DNA of 64,000 bases from Elymus sibiricus (GCA_039707655.1 CM077664.1:30306781-30370780); one strand, 5' to 3'. Positions 24,576 through 37,185 are shown, counted from the first letter of the stretch. Notes: generated from the letters alone by a model not told the origin. Numbers and translations: made by a program.

Positions 24576-25972
24576 CATGGCATATATGCATATATTCATG
24601 AGAAAGAGTGAGAACTTTACCGATATTAGTGACAATGACATTTGAGTAGGACGAATGCTCTGATAGAACCCACGGCAGCTTTCGATTCCTTCACCAAGGG
24701 ATCGCCTCCTCCCAAGGCCAGGGGAGAAGAAGGATCGACCATATGCTGCGTAGCTGTGGAACAATGGGAATGGAAAGCATCACTGTACAAATCTCACTGA
24801 TTTCTCCTATTGCATGATACCTAGAGATTCACTCTACCTTGCAGTTGGTAGCTGACGCAGGACGATATCAAGAACTTGCAAGGCCTCTTGAGGAGTGTAT
24901 GCCTGCTTTCCAGCTAGAAATTGCTCAAGACCATGAAGATTCGCTCTTGCAGCAAACTTAATCACTACCTTAAAAGTTCTCTGACGCCTAGATCATACAA
25001 GAACAGTCAGAAATGTCCACACAGTATGCTTTGCCATATAGCCAGAAAACCATGTTGATGAGAAAGTGTCAAGGACAGACCTATTCAAACAAAAACCCAT
25101 CATCTTCCTCAAGTAAAGTGATGTGAAATTCTTTCGATGTAAATGGCAATGGACCAGCCGTGTATAGGCTCTTCCTACCATCATAGACTGGAAGCCGCCC
25201 TCCCAAATATGATGCCTTGTGCAGCTTCACCAACTCTTCCATCATATCACCGCCTACAACCCGTGACGTAATTTATGGGGTGATTGAAACCTGAGAAGAA
25301 CCATACCATGGCAAGAACTCTGAGAAGTTAATGACAAGCAGTAGATAAAAAGAGAATGCTATCAGGGGAAAACTAACGCACAACATACTGATGAAGATCC
25401 TTGTCTGGCAGTTCCACAAGGAAGTGATTTGCCTTCAGCAAGCACCTGGTGCCGATACTTCCACTGCTCAGGCGGCGAGGAAATTTACAATAGTTGTTGG
25501 ACAATGGAATTGCTTGCACAATCTCCTGGCTTGCACTCAGTTCACCTTGCATGGGCAATACCTCGAGCTGCTCAGTGACCACCTCAAGAGCCCGTGGTGA
25601 TGCCTCTGGTGAGGAGATGTCAGCAGGCTCATGTGGAGCATTCCTTGCTTGGCGCAGCTCCCAAGATATTGCGGACGGGCCATCCCCACGTCCACCTTTA
25701 TCGCCACCATTGTAGTTTTGTGACTGCACTTCTCTGTAGAGCTGTCCATGGCCCAAATACTCTGTAGCAGGACTAGTTGGAAGCCATTGTTGACTCGCCA
25801 TTGCGCCGCGGGGTTGAGGCGCAGCTCCCTACCCATGGTAATGGTAGGATCCTGCTCCACGGCCACCTTGTTGGTATTGCTGCCGACCACGGCCATGGCC
25901 ACCTCTTCCCTGACCCCCTCTCCCACCACCATCCTCACCAAACTCAGCCAGTCTTGGTCTCCTTGATCCCAT

Positions 25973-26286
25973 GTTCAGGATAGTGAAACAATGCGGCTCA
26001 CCAATCAATCAACTATGAAGAGGGTAAAACTTGGTCAAAACAATCGCAAAAAATCAGAACAAGATTTTGGTGAAAACTAAGGATTCTCTTGAAAGCTTCA
26101 TACGCCCAGAAGCAATCTTTTTTGATCAAACAAAAAGATGATGCATGCTACACTAGCGAAATGAAACATGGAAAATAAAAGGTCATCCAAGGTGTGAACT
26201 TATTGAAGAACCCTACTGGGAAAGTACAAAAACAAATGTACCAAAGTACCAAACAAAATAGGATCTTTGTGTTAGAGTTATATTAT
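25973..26286. other. Upstream of AGO pseudogene, no gene seen
   Basis: AT-rich, no supported coding. It would correspond to the 5' leader or promoter side of the AGO-type pseudogene. Confidence 0.4.
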
Positions 26287-26294
26287 GTTCCTTG

Positions 26295-26441
26295 CAGTGG
26301 CGGAGCCAGGAATTGGCCAGGCCCCAGGCAGCCTTCGTTGACTGTAGCACTATAGCTACAGTATTAGGTACAGTTACCGAAGGATATGGGCCTCACACAC
26401 CAGGCCGCCGCCCGGGCTGCCTGGGCCTATCTCCGCCCATG
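26295..26441. mobile_element. hAT-type miniature element (147 bp)
   Basis: Left end CAGTGGCGGAGCCAGG; right end, read on minus, CATGGGCGGAGATAGG. Flanks GTTCCTTG (26287-26294) and GTTCCACG (26442-26449) match at 6 of 8 positions, an aged 8-bp duplication. The ends are related to the 22604-22959 element. Confidence 0.65.
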
Positions 26442-26739
26442 GTTCCACGCATAGCCTATATATTTTCCCCATTGTATGAGTGGTTTCCTGTGTATTTACC
26501 ACCTATACATGTGTGTGTACTGGCCCTTGGCCCCCAGGAAATACAAATTGCATATTTCCTAAAAATTTGCGGACCAAAAATCTCATCTTTCTTACAGGAA
26601 AAAATATAGAAATTTGAAGCATTCCTGCATACTGATGCCCTGAAAGGTATGATGGAGGACTTGAGAACACCTGAAGAACTTGGGAAAACATGGAAAAGAA
26701 AAGAAGCCACTGGAACAGAAGGATGATTGGACGCACATT

Positions 26740-26804
26740 TCTTTACCTAATAATAAAGGGGTGATCGCTTCTTGCCACCGTAATTTCGTCCGTTTTTGGT
26801 CCGT
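26740..26804 (+). mobile_element. Possible Helitron-like 5' end, split by the Gypsy insertion
   Basis: TCTTTACCTAATAATAAAGG resembles the TC...TAATAAAG starts of grass non-autonomous Helitrons and is followed by CGTCCGTTTTTGGTCCGT. The sequence resumes after the Gypsy element at 58572 (CCACCTCGCACATTTAG). The base before TC is T, not the expected A, so the 5' end is uncertain. Confidence 0.35.
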
Positions 26805-29800
26805 TGTGACACCCTGGTTTTGACCACTTTTTCTTTTCGAATATTTTCTGGGATTATTTGCCTTTCTGAATGATTTTCGAATTTGGTTTCCTGGTTTGGA
26901 CTTGAGGGATTCTATGAACTCTCTTCCTAAGTGATCCAACACCTTCAACACCTTGCCAATATCTTGTCTCACACCCTTTGACCTAAGCCCTAATTTTATT
27001 CTTCCAAAATATTTCATTTATCCCTTTGGAAATGTCTATCTTCACTAGGGGTTTTGAAGCAACCTATAATTTTGCTGGTCAGAAAATTCCCATATTAATA
27101 CCACATCTTCTTGACATCAACTACTTCCACAATCTCCAAAAATATTTCATTGTCCAGTACCAAATTTTGTCTAGAATATTCTTTTACCTTCTGGACAGAA
27201 TTGACCCTTTGTGAAGCAACATATATTCCCATGACTCAGAAAATTCCCAAATTAATCCCTGGGATACTAGGAGTCATATCTTTCCACAATCTCTAAAAAC
27301 ATCTCCTAGTCCAGTGCAATTTTTCAGCAAAAATATTCTGGCAAGCTTCTGGTCATTTCAGACCTTTGTGAAGGAAGTACCATTTCAGACATTTGATCTG
27401 AAATTTTTATGGCATATTGCCACTACCAAATAACCTCCCAATACCCATTTTCAACTCCAGAAGTGCATCCATGTGAGTGCAACAACCTCACCAAGTTTCT
27501 GGACCAGATTGTGAGTTGTACATGAACTAGGCTCAAATCTTTGCAAAAGTTTCACAAAACCCTCCGGTATGTACTCCTTCAGACCCAGAACACACCAGAC
27601 AACTCGTTTGGCTCAATCCCCACCTCATTTCTTCTATGGAACCCTCCCAAGATCTTAGCCAGAAGCTGTTCTTGATGCTACCCTTGAGCTCAGGATGCAC
27701 CTAGCCGATTCAGTGGCACAGAGAGGCTACGTGACCTAGGGTAGACGCTCTGGACAAAGTTTGACAGGCGTGCGTGGCCTCCAGGTGCCAGCACTCATGG
27801 TGAGCACGGCGCTGGCCTGCCTGTGCATGCGCTCTGCGCGTCCAGACGCTCGGACACGACCACTCCGGCCACCCCGCGTCACCGTACCTTGTCTGGTCGT
27901 GCCGACGTCGTCGCCGTCACCCACGTACCCTCCTCCAGAGTCTTCCCCTCGCCGGAAACGCCCTCGCCGGCCGCCACCGAACGCCGTCACTGTGGCGCCC
28001 GTGCTGCCACTGTGGCCGCGCTGGCTATCCTCTTCCTCCCGTTGAGCCATCGCGTCGCCATAACTCACCTGCGCTCCCCCATCACTTCGCCCGCGCCGCG
28101 ACAGCCAGCTTGCCGTCCTTGGTCTGGCGACGTGGCCGTGGCGCCGCTCGGCTCTAGAACCCTCCCTCCCGCCTCTAAATAGCCCGCCCGGCTCGTCCCA
28201 GCTCCTCACCGCACTCCCTCGACCTCCAATCGAACCCCAGCTCGTCGAGCCAAGGCCGGGAGGCCCTCTGGCCTCGCATCTCGCCGGAGTACTGCTGCCG
28301 AGCTAGCTCCGCCCCCAGCACGCTCCACTCCACCCCAGCCTCGCCCGACCTCACCCCCGAGCTCAGCAAGCTCTCCTGGTGCTCCTTGACCCCTTGCCCA
28401 GCCGGAACGCTGCCGGAGTTGCCATCCCCGATGGCCACCGAAAGCAGCCACTGCCGGAGAGGAAGGGGGCGACGCCGTCCGGCCATCTCTCGCCAAGCTG
28501 CGGGTACATACGGCTCCGCCTCCACCTGCTCGACTCATCCCCGTCATCTCCCGACCTCGCCGCCGTCTCTATCGCCGGCGACCATCGCCGGAGAGTCACG
28601 GTGCTCTGTTCTCTCTCTCCCTCCTTTTAAATCTGACAGCGGACCCCACCTGTCAACGGCTCTGGCCCGCGCCCGAAGCGGTATAAGTGGAGGCGCCCCT
28701 CCACTTTACGTCTTCAACGTGGCCCGCTGTGGGTTTTTTTTTGTTTTTGCTTAAATTCATTTTTAATCCAGAAATTTGACCAGACTTTGACCAGCCATTT
28801 CTTTTAAACCACAAGTCCAATTGAATTGATTCTTTTTGCAACAATTTGGTATTGAGCCCCTCTATTTTCTGGCCAAATTTGGTATTTTTCCAATGTTCAC
28901 AGAATTTTTGGTCAACAAAAAGGCTCTAAGTAACATTTTCTTTTGCTATTTAAAAATCTTTTCATAAGGAAATTATTGTGGAATTGAAGACCAGGAGTTT
29001 GTTGGCACTCCACTTGAGCAAGGCAAGCCACATCATCCATTGCATAAGGCATTACAATAGTGTTGCCTTTATAATAGATCATTTTGCATTTAATTCAATT
29101 TAAATATGCCATATTCCATATTCTTTGATATATTGCAATAACCCTGCCATATTAGCTCATTTGTCCAACATAGCTAATATAACCAGTAACTTTACTTGTT
29201 GAATAACACTTTGATGGTTGATCAAGTGCCACCGACCCGGACTTACCCGTGCAGCCACATCTGCCGGAATGGGACGGCCTTGACTTGGTCTGACCGCGTG
29301 CTCTTTTACCGGTACCACCAAAGAGGGGAGGTTATGCGTGCGTGCTGCCCTGATCAGGTAGAAGACGATAACCTCGTGAGCCCAAGTTGAGTTATTTGCC
29401 GGCGTCCCCGTTTGGGACAGTTTAGTTGGCCACGACGGTGGCAGGTGTCAGGAGTGACACATGGGAAACCCAGGGCAAGAACCGGAGGGGGAATGATTGT
29501 CGGTCGTACGATAGAGGAGTTACGGGTTAGACAAGTTTCGTTCGACGAATGTCCATGGTGTGGGTAACATGCGCAACCTCTGCAGAGTGTAAGAATCTAT
29601 TCGAATAGCCGCGTCCACGGTAATGGACACAGTCCGCACTAGGTCACACTGTGTGGTCAACAGTAATAATAATGATGGAAGAACTTGTCTTAAGCTCAGA
29701 GGTGACCGATGGGTCACGAGTGTTCCGGAAGCCATGGTGTGAACCCGGAAGAGAGTAAGTTGATAATAGTAGGTGATCATCTTAAAGCATTGAACCTATT

Positions 29801-30184
29801 CATTGCCATGTTGTTGTTTGCTACACTGTTTTGGTTGCTGTGAGCTTGCGAGTACATTCCAAGTACTCACCTGGCATATCTTGCCAGATGCAGGAGAAGC
29901 CGAGGATGGAGATCCCGATGGTTCGTGCTACGCTATCTAGGTCGTGTCCCAGCAGTGTCCCTATGGGATGGAGTGTCCCACACGATGTTCCACTACGCTG
30001 TAGTCTTTCCACTAGTATTGAGGCCCTTGAGATGTTTTATAAATAATGTAGATACTGTCATAGCACGAGCAGTGCTCCTGGCCTCGCTATCCTATGTAAT
30101 ATCCGAGCTTGTACTTGTATCAAATTAATAAAGATCAGTTCAGTTCTGTTCCACGTCACTAGTAGGAGAAAGCTTATAGATAGA

Positions 30185-30395
30185 ACCTTAGCAGTAGCAC
30201 GGGGCTGGGTCGCAGCGCTACCGCTACTTAGTAGTAGCGCGTGGCACTTACCAGCGCTACAGGTAGGAAGGTAGCAGTAGCACTGGCCTGTGAACCAGCG
30301 CTGCTGCTAAGTGGTCCCATCGTCACCCACCGGGGCTGCCCGTACTAGTAGCGTCCGACAAAAACCAGCGTTACTACTATAACGTGAACATGAGC
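30185..30395. repeat. Left subterminal repeat array of the CACTA element
   Basis: Units such as AGCAGTAGCAC, CAGCGCTACCGCTAC, AGTAGTAGCGCG and CCAGCGCTACAGG in both orientations. They match those at the right end (41880-42129), as expected for transposase binding sites. Confidence 0.85.
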
Positions 30396-31424
30396 GGACA
30401 CCCACACAATCTCGATTTGAAGAAAAAGTACCATACCATTGTCATTTTTAGGGCGAAAAAGAATGGCCAGAGAGAACCCCATTCTTTCAAGAAAGTTCTA
30501 ATTAATTATGTCGAAAAAGAAATAAGGAAAATAGGAGTAAGCGAGTAGGGTCAACAAGATTCTAAACGAATACCACAAGTGACGGAACCGACGATGATGA
30601 AGAGATAAGGGGCGAAGGATATTTTTTCTATTATTCCAATTCTTATTTATTGATTGATTATCTAATTTATTTAGATCCATATTCATTTTCATTTGCAAAT
30701 ACAAACTCTCTTTCATTTTCTTTTTACACCTTTCCGTCGACATCTACTAAGGCTTCAGCTTAAGTGGGTTCAGCCGCCCCAAATCTGATACTTTCCATAC
30801 CCTGCAATTCAGAGGCCATCACCTCTGGTCTTTTAGTAACATATCAGTAAACAAGGCTCTCCTCGTGTAGCTTTTTGTTCTCGAGGAAGAAAATCTCATT
30901 GATTACTTATAATGCCGGATGAAGCAAGCGCAGTGAACTGGTTTTCTAAAAATATTGGAAGATCCGGCCAAAGAAGGTCATAGCCCTGTTCATTCGTTCC
31001 CATGGTTCGATCCTTCCCAGTAAAACGCGGCGTGTGAAAGCCTATTCCTTACTTATACCATACATGCCTCCTTCTAGTCCTATTACATACACATATTACA
31101 CCGCATCTCCTTCCTCTAACAAATAAAAAAATCCATCTCTTCTCCCACTCCGTCCGGGTTTTGCTTGACTTATCACGCATGCATACTTGAAATACTTTAC
31201 TTAGCTTTCTAAACCGGTACTACTCAACCTATACCGTTGCTTCTCCGTGTATACATACTTGCCTAGCTAACTACCTTAAGAAGTATTAATCACAAGCAAA
31301 TGCCTAGCTAGCTAAAATAACCTATCCAGATGCATATCTCGATACTTGTTATTCCGGTGGAGGGGAAGATCTTCTTATGAAATTGTTCAAGAAAGAGTCG
31401 TCTCATTTCCTTACTTCTGCTCCC
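30396..31424. other. Block of different character inside the CACTA left end
   Basis: It interrupts the subterminal array (which resumes at 31425) and contains none of its units. It is AT-rich with A/T runs. A minus frame at 30743-30498 encodes 81 residues rich in Lys, Asn and Tyr with a hydrophobic end (LLTLLAYSYFPYFFF). I do not recognise it. Composition would fit inserted organelle-like DNA or another element, but no boundaries or duplications were found. Confidence 0.35.
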
Positions 31425-31590
31425 GTAGCAGTAGCGCGTGTCGGTGGCCCACCGCTACCGCTATGTGTGCACGGTGCCAGCAGGTGGGCCCCTCTTAGCA
31501 GTAGCGATGGGCCATCGACACGCGCTACTGCTATAGAGCTTAGCAGTAGCGCTATTAGCAATACCGCGCTACTGGTATGCGTAGCAACCA
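31425..31590. repeat. Second left subterminal repeat cluster
   Basis: Further GCAGTAGCGCG, ACCGCTACCGCTA and CGCGCTACTGCTA units in both orientations. They lie about 1 kb inside the first array, before the pyrimidine-rich leader (31600-31830) of the transposase gene. Confidence 0.75.
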
Positions 31591-32093
31591 CCTTTTCCCC
31601 ACCCTCCCCCTTTCGCCTCTCCCTCCTTTAGCTCCCTCACTTAGTTCTTACTTCTCCTATCTCTGTTCTCTCCCCATTAATGCCCCCATCCACCATCTCC
31701 TCCATTAATGACCTCTCTTTCTCTCTAGCTTCTTCCTCACTTTATTTGTCTCTCCCTCCTTCCCTTTCCCCACTCCTACCTTTGTCTCACTAGCTAGCTC
31801 TCCCTCCCTCTCCACTAGTTAGGTAGAGCATCTCCTTCCAACTAGATCTACCCATTTTAGAAGTAAGCCATGCATCTTTGTCCACTACTTTCGATCCCTA
31901 GATAGCGGCACCGGCCATCTATAGCTACAGTGTGCTCTATCCCTCTCTCTGGACGATAGGTGAGTAAAAAGTTGTGCTTTGCAAGAATGGAAATATGTGT
32001 GTTTGTGCTATGATGGTGGGAATGTTCGTGTGGCATGAGTTGCCGCCTATGTGTATTTGTCGGATCGTGCTTGACATGAGTTGCTTATGTTTT

Positions 32094-32190
32094 GCCGAAA
32101 TGTCGATTTATTTCCGTTTCGGCGAATTTCGGGCAAACTCTATATGTCCTATTTTTAGGGAAGGTCATGCCAAATTTTTGTATGACTTTG
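32094..32190 (+). promoter_or_regulatory. Leader element upstream of transposase gene, shared with gene 2
   Basis: Contains GCCGAAATGTCGATTTATTT then CCGTTTCGGCGAATTTCGGG, TATGTCC and AAGGTCATGCCAAATTT, in the same order as a more perfect copy at 37191-37290 upstream of gene 2. It ends about 65 bp before the transposase start, with a GCGCAG acceptor between. It can be read as a weak stem (GCCGAAA / TTTCGGC). Confidence 0.5.
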
Positions 32191-32253
32191 ATGTATGCAT
32201 ATGCATGCATGCATGGTAATAATTTTTTTGCTTATTATACCGCGCAGGCAATC

Positions 32254-35200
32254 ATGAAGGTCAGTGGAAGGGTGGTGGAAAGATGGTTGCGATCCGCGGT
32301 GCACGACATGTATTCAAATAACCGGACTGGGATTTTATGTCCGTGTAGAAGATGCAAACTAATCGTCATCTTGGACCCCTTTGACCGTGGGAGTTTGAAG
32401 GCGCACCTGCTCATGCATGGTTTCATGGATGACTATACTCGGTGGACAATTGAAGATGATGATGAGGATTTCCACATGGCAGGCAATAACGACATGGGGC
32501 TAGACGAAGAGATGACCGGCGATGGACCCGAAGACGAGGGCGCAGGACATGGCGGCAGAGAAGAGGCCGGACACGGCGGGGAAGAGGCCGTACACGGCGG
32601 AGAAGAGGCGGACACGCCGCAGTCTTCGACGCGACTAAGTTCAGTCGTGGAGGACCCTCATGTTCGAGACCTGCTTCGCAAGAATACGAGTAGCGACAGA
32701 GCTGCTTCTAGAGAGGAGGCCAAGCTGGCGCAACTGGAGGTAGATTCGAAGACTCCATTGTATGACGGTTGTGATTCTGAGGTGACCCGCTTGAGTTTCA
32801 CGCTCGAACTTCTAAAGATGAAGGCCAAAAACAAATGGACAGACGCAAGCCTCGATGAGCATTTGAAGTATCTACATAATAAAGTTCTTCCCGCGGGGAA
32901 CCTGTGTCCTACTAGTGTCGATGAGGCCAAGAAGATCGTGTGCCCTCTTGATCTGCCCCACATTAGATACCATGCATGCATCAACGATTGCATCATTTAT
33001 CGGAAGAAGCACGCGGAAAAAACCAGCTGTCCGGTGTGCAATGCTTCTCGATACAAGAAGGCCGGGAAGAAATCTCCTCAGAAAGTTGTATGGTACTTAC
33101 CGATCACTCCCCGTCTGCAGCGTTATTTCATAGATCCTAAGGAAGCAAAGCTCATGCGCTAGCACGCAGAGAGGGTGAAGCCCGACGACGGAGATGATCT
33201 GAAGCTGAGACACCTCGCGAATGCTAGCCAGTGGCAAGCATTCAACGCCGAATATGGATATTTCACAGATGATGCAAGGAACATCGTGCTTGGCGCGAGT
33301 ACCGATGGAATGAATCCGTTTGGCAACCAGAACACCAACCATAGCACATGGCCCGTGTTTGTATGGATGTACAACCTCCCCCCTGGTTGTGCATGAAGTC
33401 AAAGTACATACACATGAGCATGCTGATTCAAGGGCCGAAACAACTGGGAAATAATATTAATCTGTATCTGGGGCTACTGAAAGAGGAGTTAGACACGTTA
33501 TGGAAAACACCGTCCATGACATGGGACGCCAGCAAAGGCGACTATTTCTATACGAGAGCCGCGCTGATAACGACGGTGCACGACTATCTCAGTTACGGAT
33601 ATGTCATAGGCTAGGTGTGCCACGGATATTGCGGATGCACCCAGTGCATGGATGATACAACGTCTCAACAGCTAACGAAAGATGGAGGGTCTGGGAAAAT
33701 CGTGTACACGGGGCATCGAAGATGGCTCGAGAAGGATGACCCGTGAAAAAACCATGGAGATCTATTCAATGGTGAGGCTGAGCATCGAGGACCTCCACGT
33801 AATAGGAGCGGCGCCGAAATCGAGGAGCTATTGAAAAACTGGGAACAGTGCCCCGCGCTGGGAAAGATGAAAAACGCGCCGGAGCCGCTGCTGAAGGTAT
33901 GGAAGACGAGGTCTGTTTTCTGGGGCTTGGAGTACTGGCCCAAACTCGACACGTCTCATTGCCTCGATCAAATGCATATCATGAAGAATGTCCTTGAGAG
34001 CTTGCTTGCAACAGTGATGAACATGCCGGATAAGACCAAGGTTGGGCCGAAGGCAAGAAGAGACTTGGAAGATTTGAACATCAGGGCAGATCTCCATATG
34101 CCGCCCCGTAAAAAGTCGGAGGAGACGGAGACGGAGGCGGGGGACAGGGGCAAAAAAGTCAACAAGAAGGAAGAGAATTATTGCCCCCCTTCTTGCTTCA
34201 CCTTAAGTCCGAAGGAGATCGATCAATTCTTCAAGTGCCTTACCGGAATCAAAGTTAGTTCCGGTTACTGTGGGAAGATAAGCAGATTTCTAGACACCAA
34301 GAAGAAAAGGTTCAGCGGGATGAAGTCTCATGACTGTCACGTGATGATGATACAGATCCTTCCGGTTGCCCTTAGAGGGATAATGGACAAGCACGTCCAT
34401 GAAACGCTTATTGGTCTTTGCAACTTTTTCGACGTTATCTCTCGAAAGTCGATTAGTGTGAAGCAACGCCGAAGGCTACAGGAAGAGATTGTTGTCATAC
34501 TAAATGAGCTTGAGATTTACTTCCCGCCCGCGTTCTTTGACGTCATGGTGCATCTGTGTGTCCACATTGTGGACGACATCATCGACCTCGGGCCGTCATT
34601 CCTTCATAGCATGATGCCATTTGAGAGGATGAATGGGGTCATCAAAGGATTCGTTCGTAACATGTCTCGTCCGGATGGAAGCATTGTGCAGGGCTATCTG
34701 ACCCAAGAGTGCATCTCCTTCTGCGAGAATTATCTAGGTGGCGAAAACCCTGTTGTTGGTTTGCCCGTCACCAAGCACCTTGGGAGGCTCGGAGGAGAAG
34801 GTCACACGAACGGCCGGAGGGAATTGCATGTGGACCACTCGGGTCGACGCAACGACTTGGACATAGCAAACTTAGTAGTGCTACAACACCTAGACGTGGT
34901 AGATCCTTTCGTGGCACTGCACAAAGAAACCATCGCAAAGAAGTACCGTGACAAGGGGCTAAACAAGACGGACGCCGAAGTTACTAGAGAGCACAACTCC
35001 ACTTTCTTGCGTTGGTTCAAAGAGCATGTTCTTGCTAATCCCCCGGAAGAGGGCAGTGCGGACGGATTGCGCATACATGCCTTAGCACATGGCCCCGCGG
35101 CCAACCTCGCGACCTATCAGGCATATGATATCAACGGATACACGTTCTACACGGAGGCCAAAGACATAGACATTGATTACCAGAACTCAGGGGTGATGAT

Positions 35201-35735
35201 GGAATGCATGACCGGCGACAACGGCGCAACTGAAAGATTCTACGGAAGGGTCGAAGAGATATGGGAGCTTGACTACGTTGTACTGCACAGTGCGATGATG
35301 TTCCATGTCAGATGGGCTAAGGCCGTCGAAAGAGAAAACCGGTATTTCACTACCATGTCTATACCCGACGCGAAGAGCGCAGCTACCGTGAACGTCATCG
35401 CCAAAACTGAGCCATGGGTACACGCTAAGCACGTGACACAATGCTTCTTCATAACCGACCCGAGCAATCCCAGCCGTGTTGTCATGAGGAGAGGCAAAAG
35501 GAGCATCGTCGGAATGGATGGAGTCGCTAACGAGGAAGACTATGATCAGTACGGCGACCCGATGAGGGAAGATGACGATGACGATGAAGCATATGTCAAA
35601 AGAAGAAGCAAGACTTCATTACCTAATAAAAATCGTACTCCATGGAAAAGGAAAAGTCACAACGAGGGGCTCAATTATTCGGCAGTGAACAAGAAAGGAA
35701 AGAAGCTCACTCAGAAACGACAACGTCGACGCTGA
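32254..35735 (+). pseudogene. CACTA transposase (Transposase_21 type), broken
   Basis: The start at 32254 follows a GCGCAG acceptor. The first about 75 residues form the transposase-associated domain (RWLRSAVHDMYSNNR, ILCPCRRC, HLLMHGF). An acidic Gly/Glu/His repeat follows, then Transposase_21 (LPHIRYHACINDCIIY, CPVC, GASTDGMNPFG, WPVFVWMYNLPP, CHGYCGC, LDQMHIMKNVLESLL). Next come DUF4218-like (SHDCHVMMIQILPVALRG, LHSMMPFERMNGVIKGFVR) and DUF4216-like (GYTFYTEAKDIDIDYQNSG) regions, and a basic tail. This is the usual order for plant CACTA transposases, which cut at the TIRs and subterminal repeats. Breaks: TAG at 33160, a one-base loss in the C run near 33377-33382, TAG at 33612 and TGA at 33744. 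Downstream of 33747 the frame is open to 35735. Confidence 0.92.
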
Positions 35736-36204
35736 GAAACCATCATTTATATATATGTTCCTATTTTGTATACGCACTTAACCTTTATCGGCCAAATGAT
35801 GTAATATATATTTCCTTAGTTATATACATTGTATATATCCCCTTCCCACCATGCATATCGGACAACGTCGGCTCGGTCGTCTTTCGGAGGAGAAAAAGGA
35901 AAAGTAAACCAAAAAGGAAAGAAAATAAAATGAAAAACAAATAGAAAAGTAAATGAAAAGAAATAGAAAAAGAAGAAAGGAAAAAAGAAAATGAGAAGAA
36001 AAAGAAAAAGAAATAAAAAGGAAAGGAATAGAAACGAAAATGAAAAGAAAAAGAAAAAGGAGAAAGGAAAAAAGAAAATGAAAAGAAAAAGAAAAAGAAA
36101 TAAAAAGGAAGGGAATAGAAATGAAAATGAAAAAAAAGGAAAAGGAGAAAGGAAAAAAAGAAAATGAAAAGAAAAATAAAAATAAAAGAAAATGGAGAAA
36201 GGAA
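35736..36204 (+). repeat. Intergenic region with purine-rich (GAAAA) tract
   Basis: After a short AT-rich 3' region, 35875-36200 is nearly all A and G on the plus strand, built on AAAAGGAAA / GAAAAAGAAA units. It has no coding potential and separates CACTA genes 1 and 2. Confidence 0.75.
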
Positions 36205-36372
36205 TATCTGTAGCGCTGGTTTAGATCCCGCGCTATAGCTACTTATTATAGCGGTAGCGCGGGTTTATAACCCGTGCTATAGCTACTTACTATAGCGGTA
36301 GCGCGGGTTTCTAACCCGTGCTATAGCTAAGTTAGCTATAGCGTGGGTTTGGAACCTGCGCTACTGCTATTT
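36205..36372. repeat. Internal cluster of subterminal-like repeats
   Basis: Three to four units of TATAGCGGTAGCGCGGGTT...AACCCGTGCTATAGCTA, each itself palindromic. They resemble the terminal arrays but sit in mid-element between genes 1 and 2. This could be a relict of a nested CACTA end or an internal transposase-binding or regulatory cluster for gene 2. Confidence 0.6.
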
Positions 36373-37185
36373 TGAGTTAAACCGCCCCCCCGCGCGGCCT
36401 CTCCTCCTTTCTCCCCCAATTCTCCCCCAAATCCCCACTCCTCTTGTCTCCGTCGCCGTCGTCGCGCCCCCGCCGTCCTCGTCAGCGCTCCAGCATCGCT
36501 GCCGTCGCACCCCCTCCCTCGCCGTCGCCCGAGCCCCGACCCTGATGCCGCGCGGTCGACCCCGACGCCCGACACCGACGACCTGCTCCACACCTCCGCC
36601 GCGCCCTCGGCCGCTCCGACCTCCTCCTCCTCCCTACCTCCCTCGACACCCGAGGTGACCACGCCTACACCTCCTCCTCCTCCTCCCCTACCTCTGCCTA
36701 GTTAGTGTTCCTAGGGTTCATGAAATTTTAGGGTTCATCAAATTAGCTAGGGTTCATCAAATGTTTATGGTTCCTGTGCTTATGTAGTTGTAGATGCTTG
36801 CTTAAGTAGTTGTAGATGGTTAAGTAGTTGTAGTTGTTGTGGACAGAAGATTAGGGTTCGTCAAATGTTTATATAAATTCATTTTAGAGAAAAAATTAGT
36901 TTAGAGCAAAAATTCAATATAGAAATAAGCTTGCTGTGGACCCAATGTAGTTAACTAAATATTTTTTTAGGACAGTATGAGAGAGTTGCAAATTAGGACA
37001 GTATGAGAGAGTTGCTGTCGACCCAATGCTCTAGGGTTTATAGAAAATTTTCTTCAAGTTTTATATTTTCTTGAAGTGGTCCTGTTATATGGAAATTTGA
37101 ATTGTTCGATTGTGCCCAAGTGGCCTATGAATGTGCCCAAGTGGCCTTTTGTTGTTTGCAGGGAATCTGATTCCGAGTGGCCTAT
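36373..37185 (+). other. Leader/promoter region of CACTA gene 2
   Basis: A pyrimidine-rich, Ser/Pro-type GC-rich block (36385-36700) is followed by AT-rich sequence with several TTAGGGTTCATCAAAT copies (about 36710-36860). No supported coding. By analogy with 31600-32090 before gene 1, it is probably a 5' leader with an intron. Confidence 0.45.

Larger units (their letters stand above)
23190..25972 (-). pseudogene. ARGONAUTE1-type pseudogene, N domain to start of PAZ
   Basis: AGO proteins load small RNAs to silence targets. Six exon-like blocks occur in order on the minus strand. A (25972-25382): Gly/Arg/Gln-rich start and KANHFLVELPDKDLHQY. B (25290-25081): VSITP, then [19 protein letters not shown] and [20 protein letters not shown] (about 24988-24839): [39 protein letters not shown] (about 24753-24621): [28 protein letters not shown], split by a hAT insertion: IKKALRGLK at about 24136-24108, then VEVTHRGN...ISGLTS at about 23265-23200. 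The exon between D and E is missing. In-frame stops at 25831-25829, 25275-25273 and 25083-25081, another in E, and the lack of PIWI make it non-functional. HQYDV has become HQYVV. Splice sites where visible are conventional (donor GTGCGT after A), so it arose from a genomic copy. Confidence 0.88.

Noticed and set aside
30498..30743. 81-codon minus frame as an organelle gene
   Set aside because: The Lys/Asn-rich composition is suggestive, but I cannot match it to any chloroplast or mitochondrial protein, so no gene is called.
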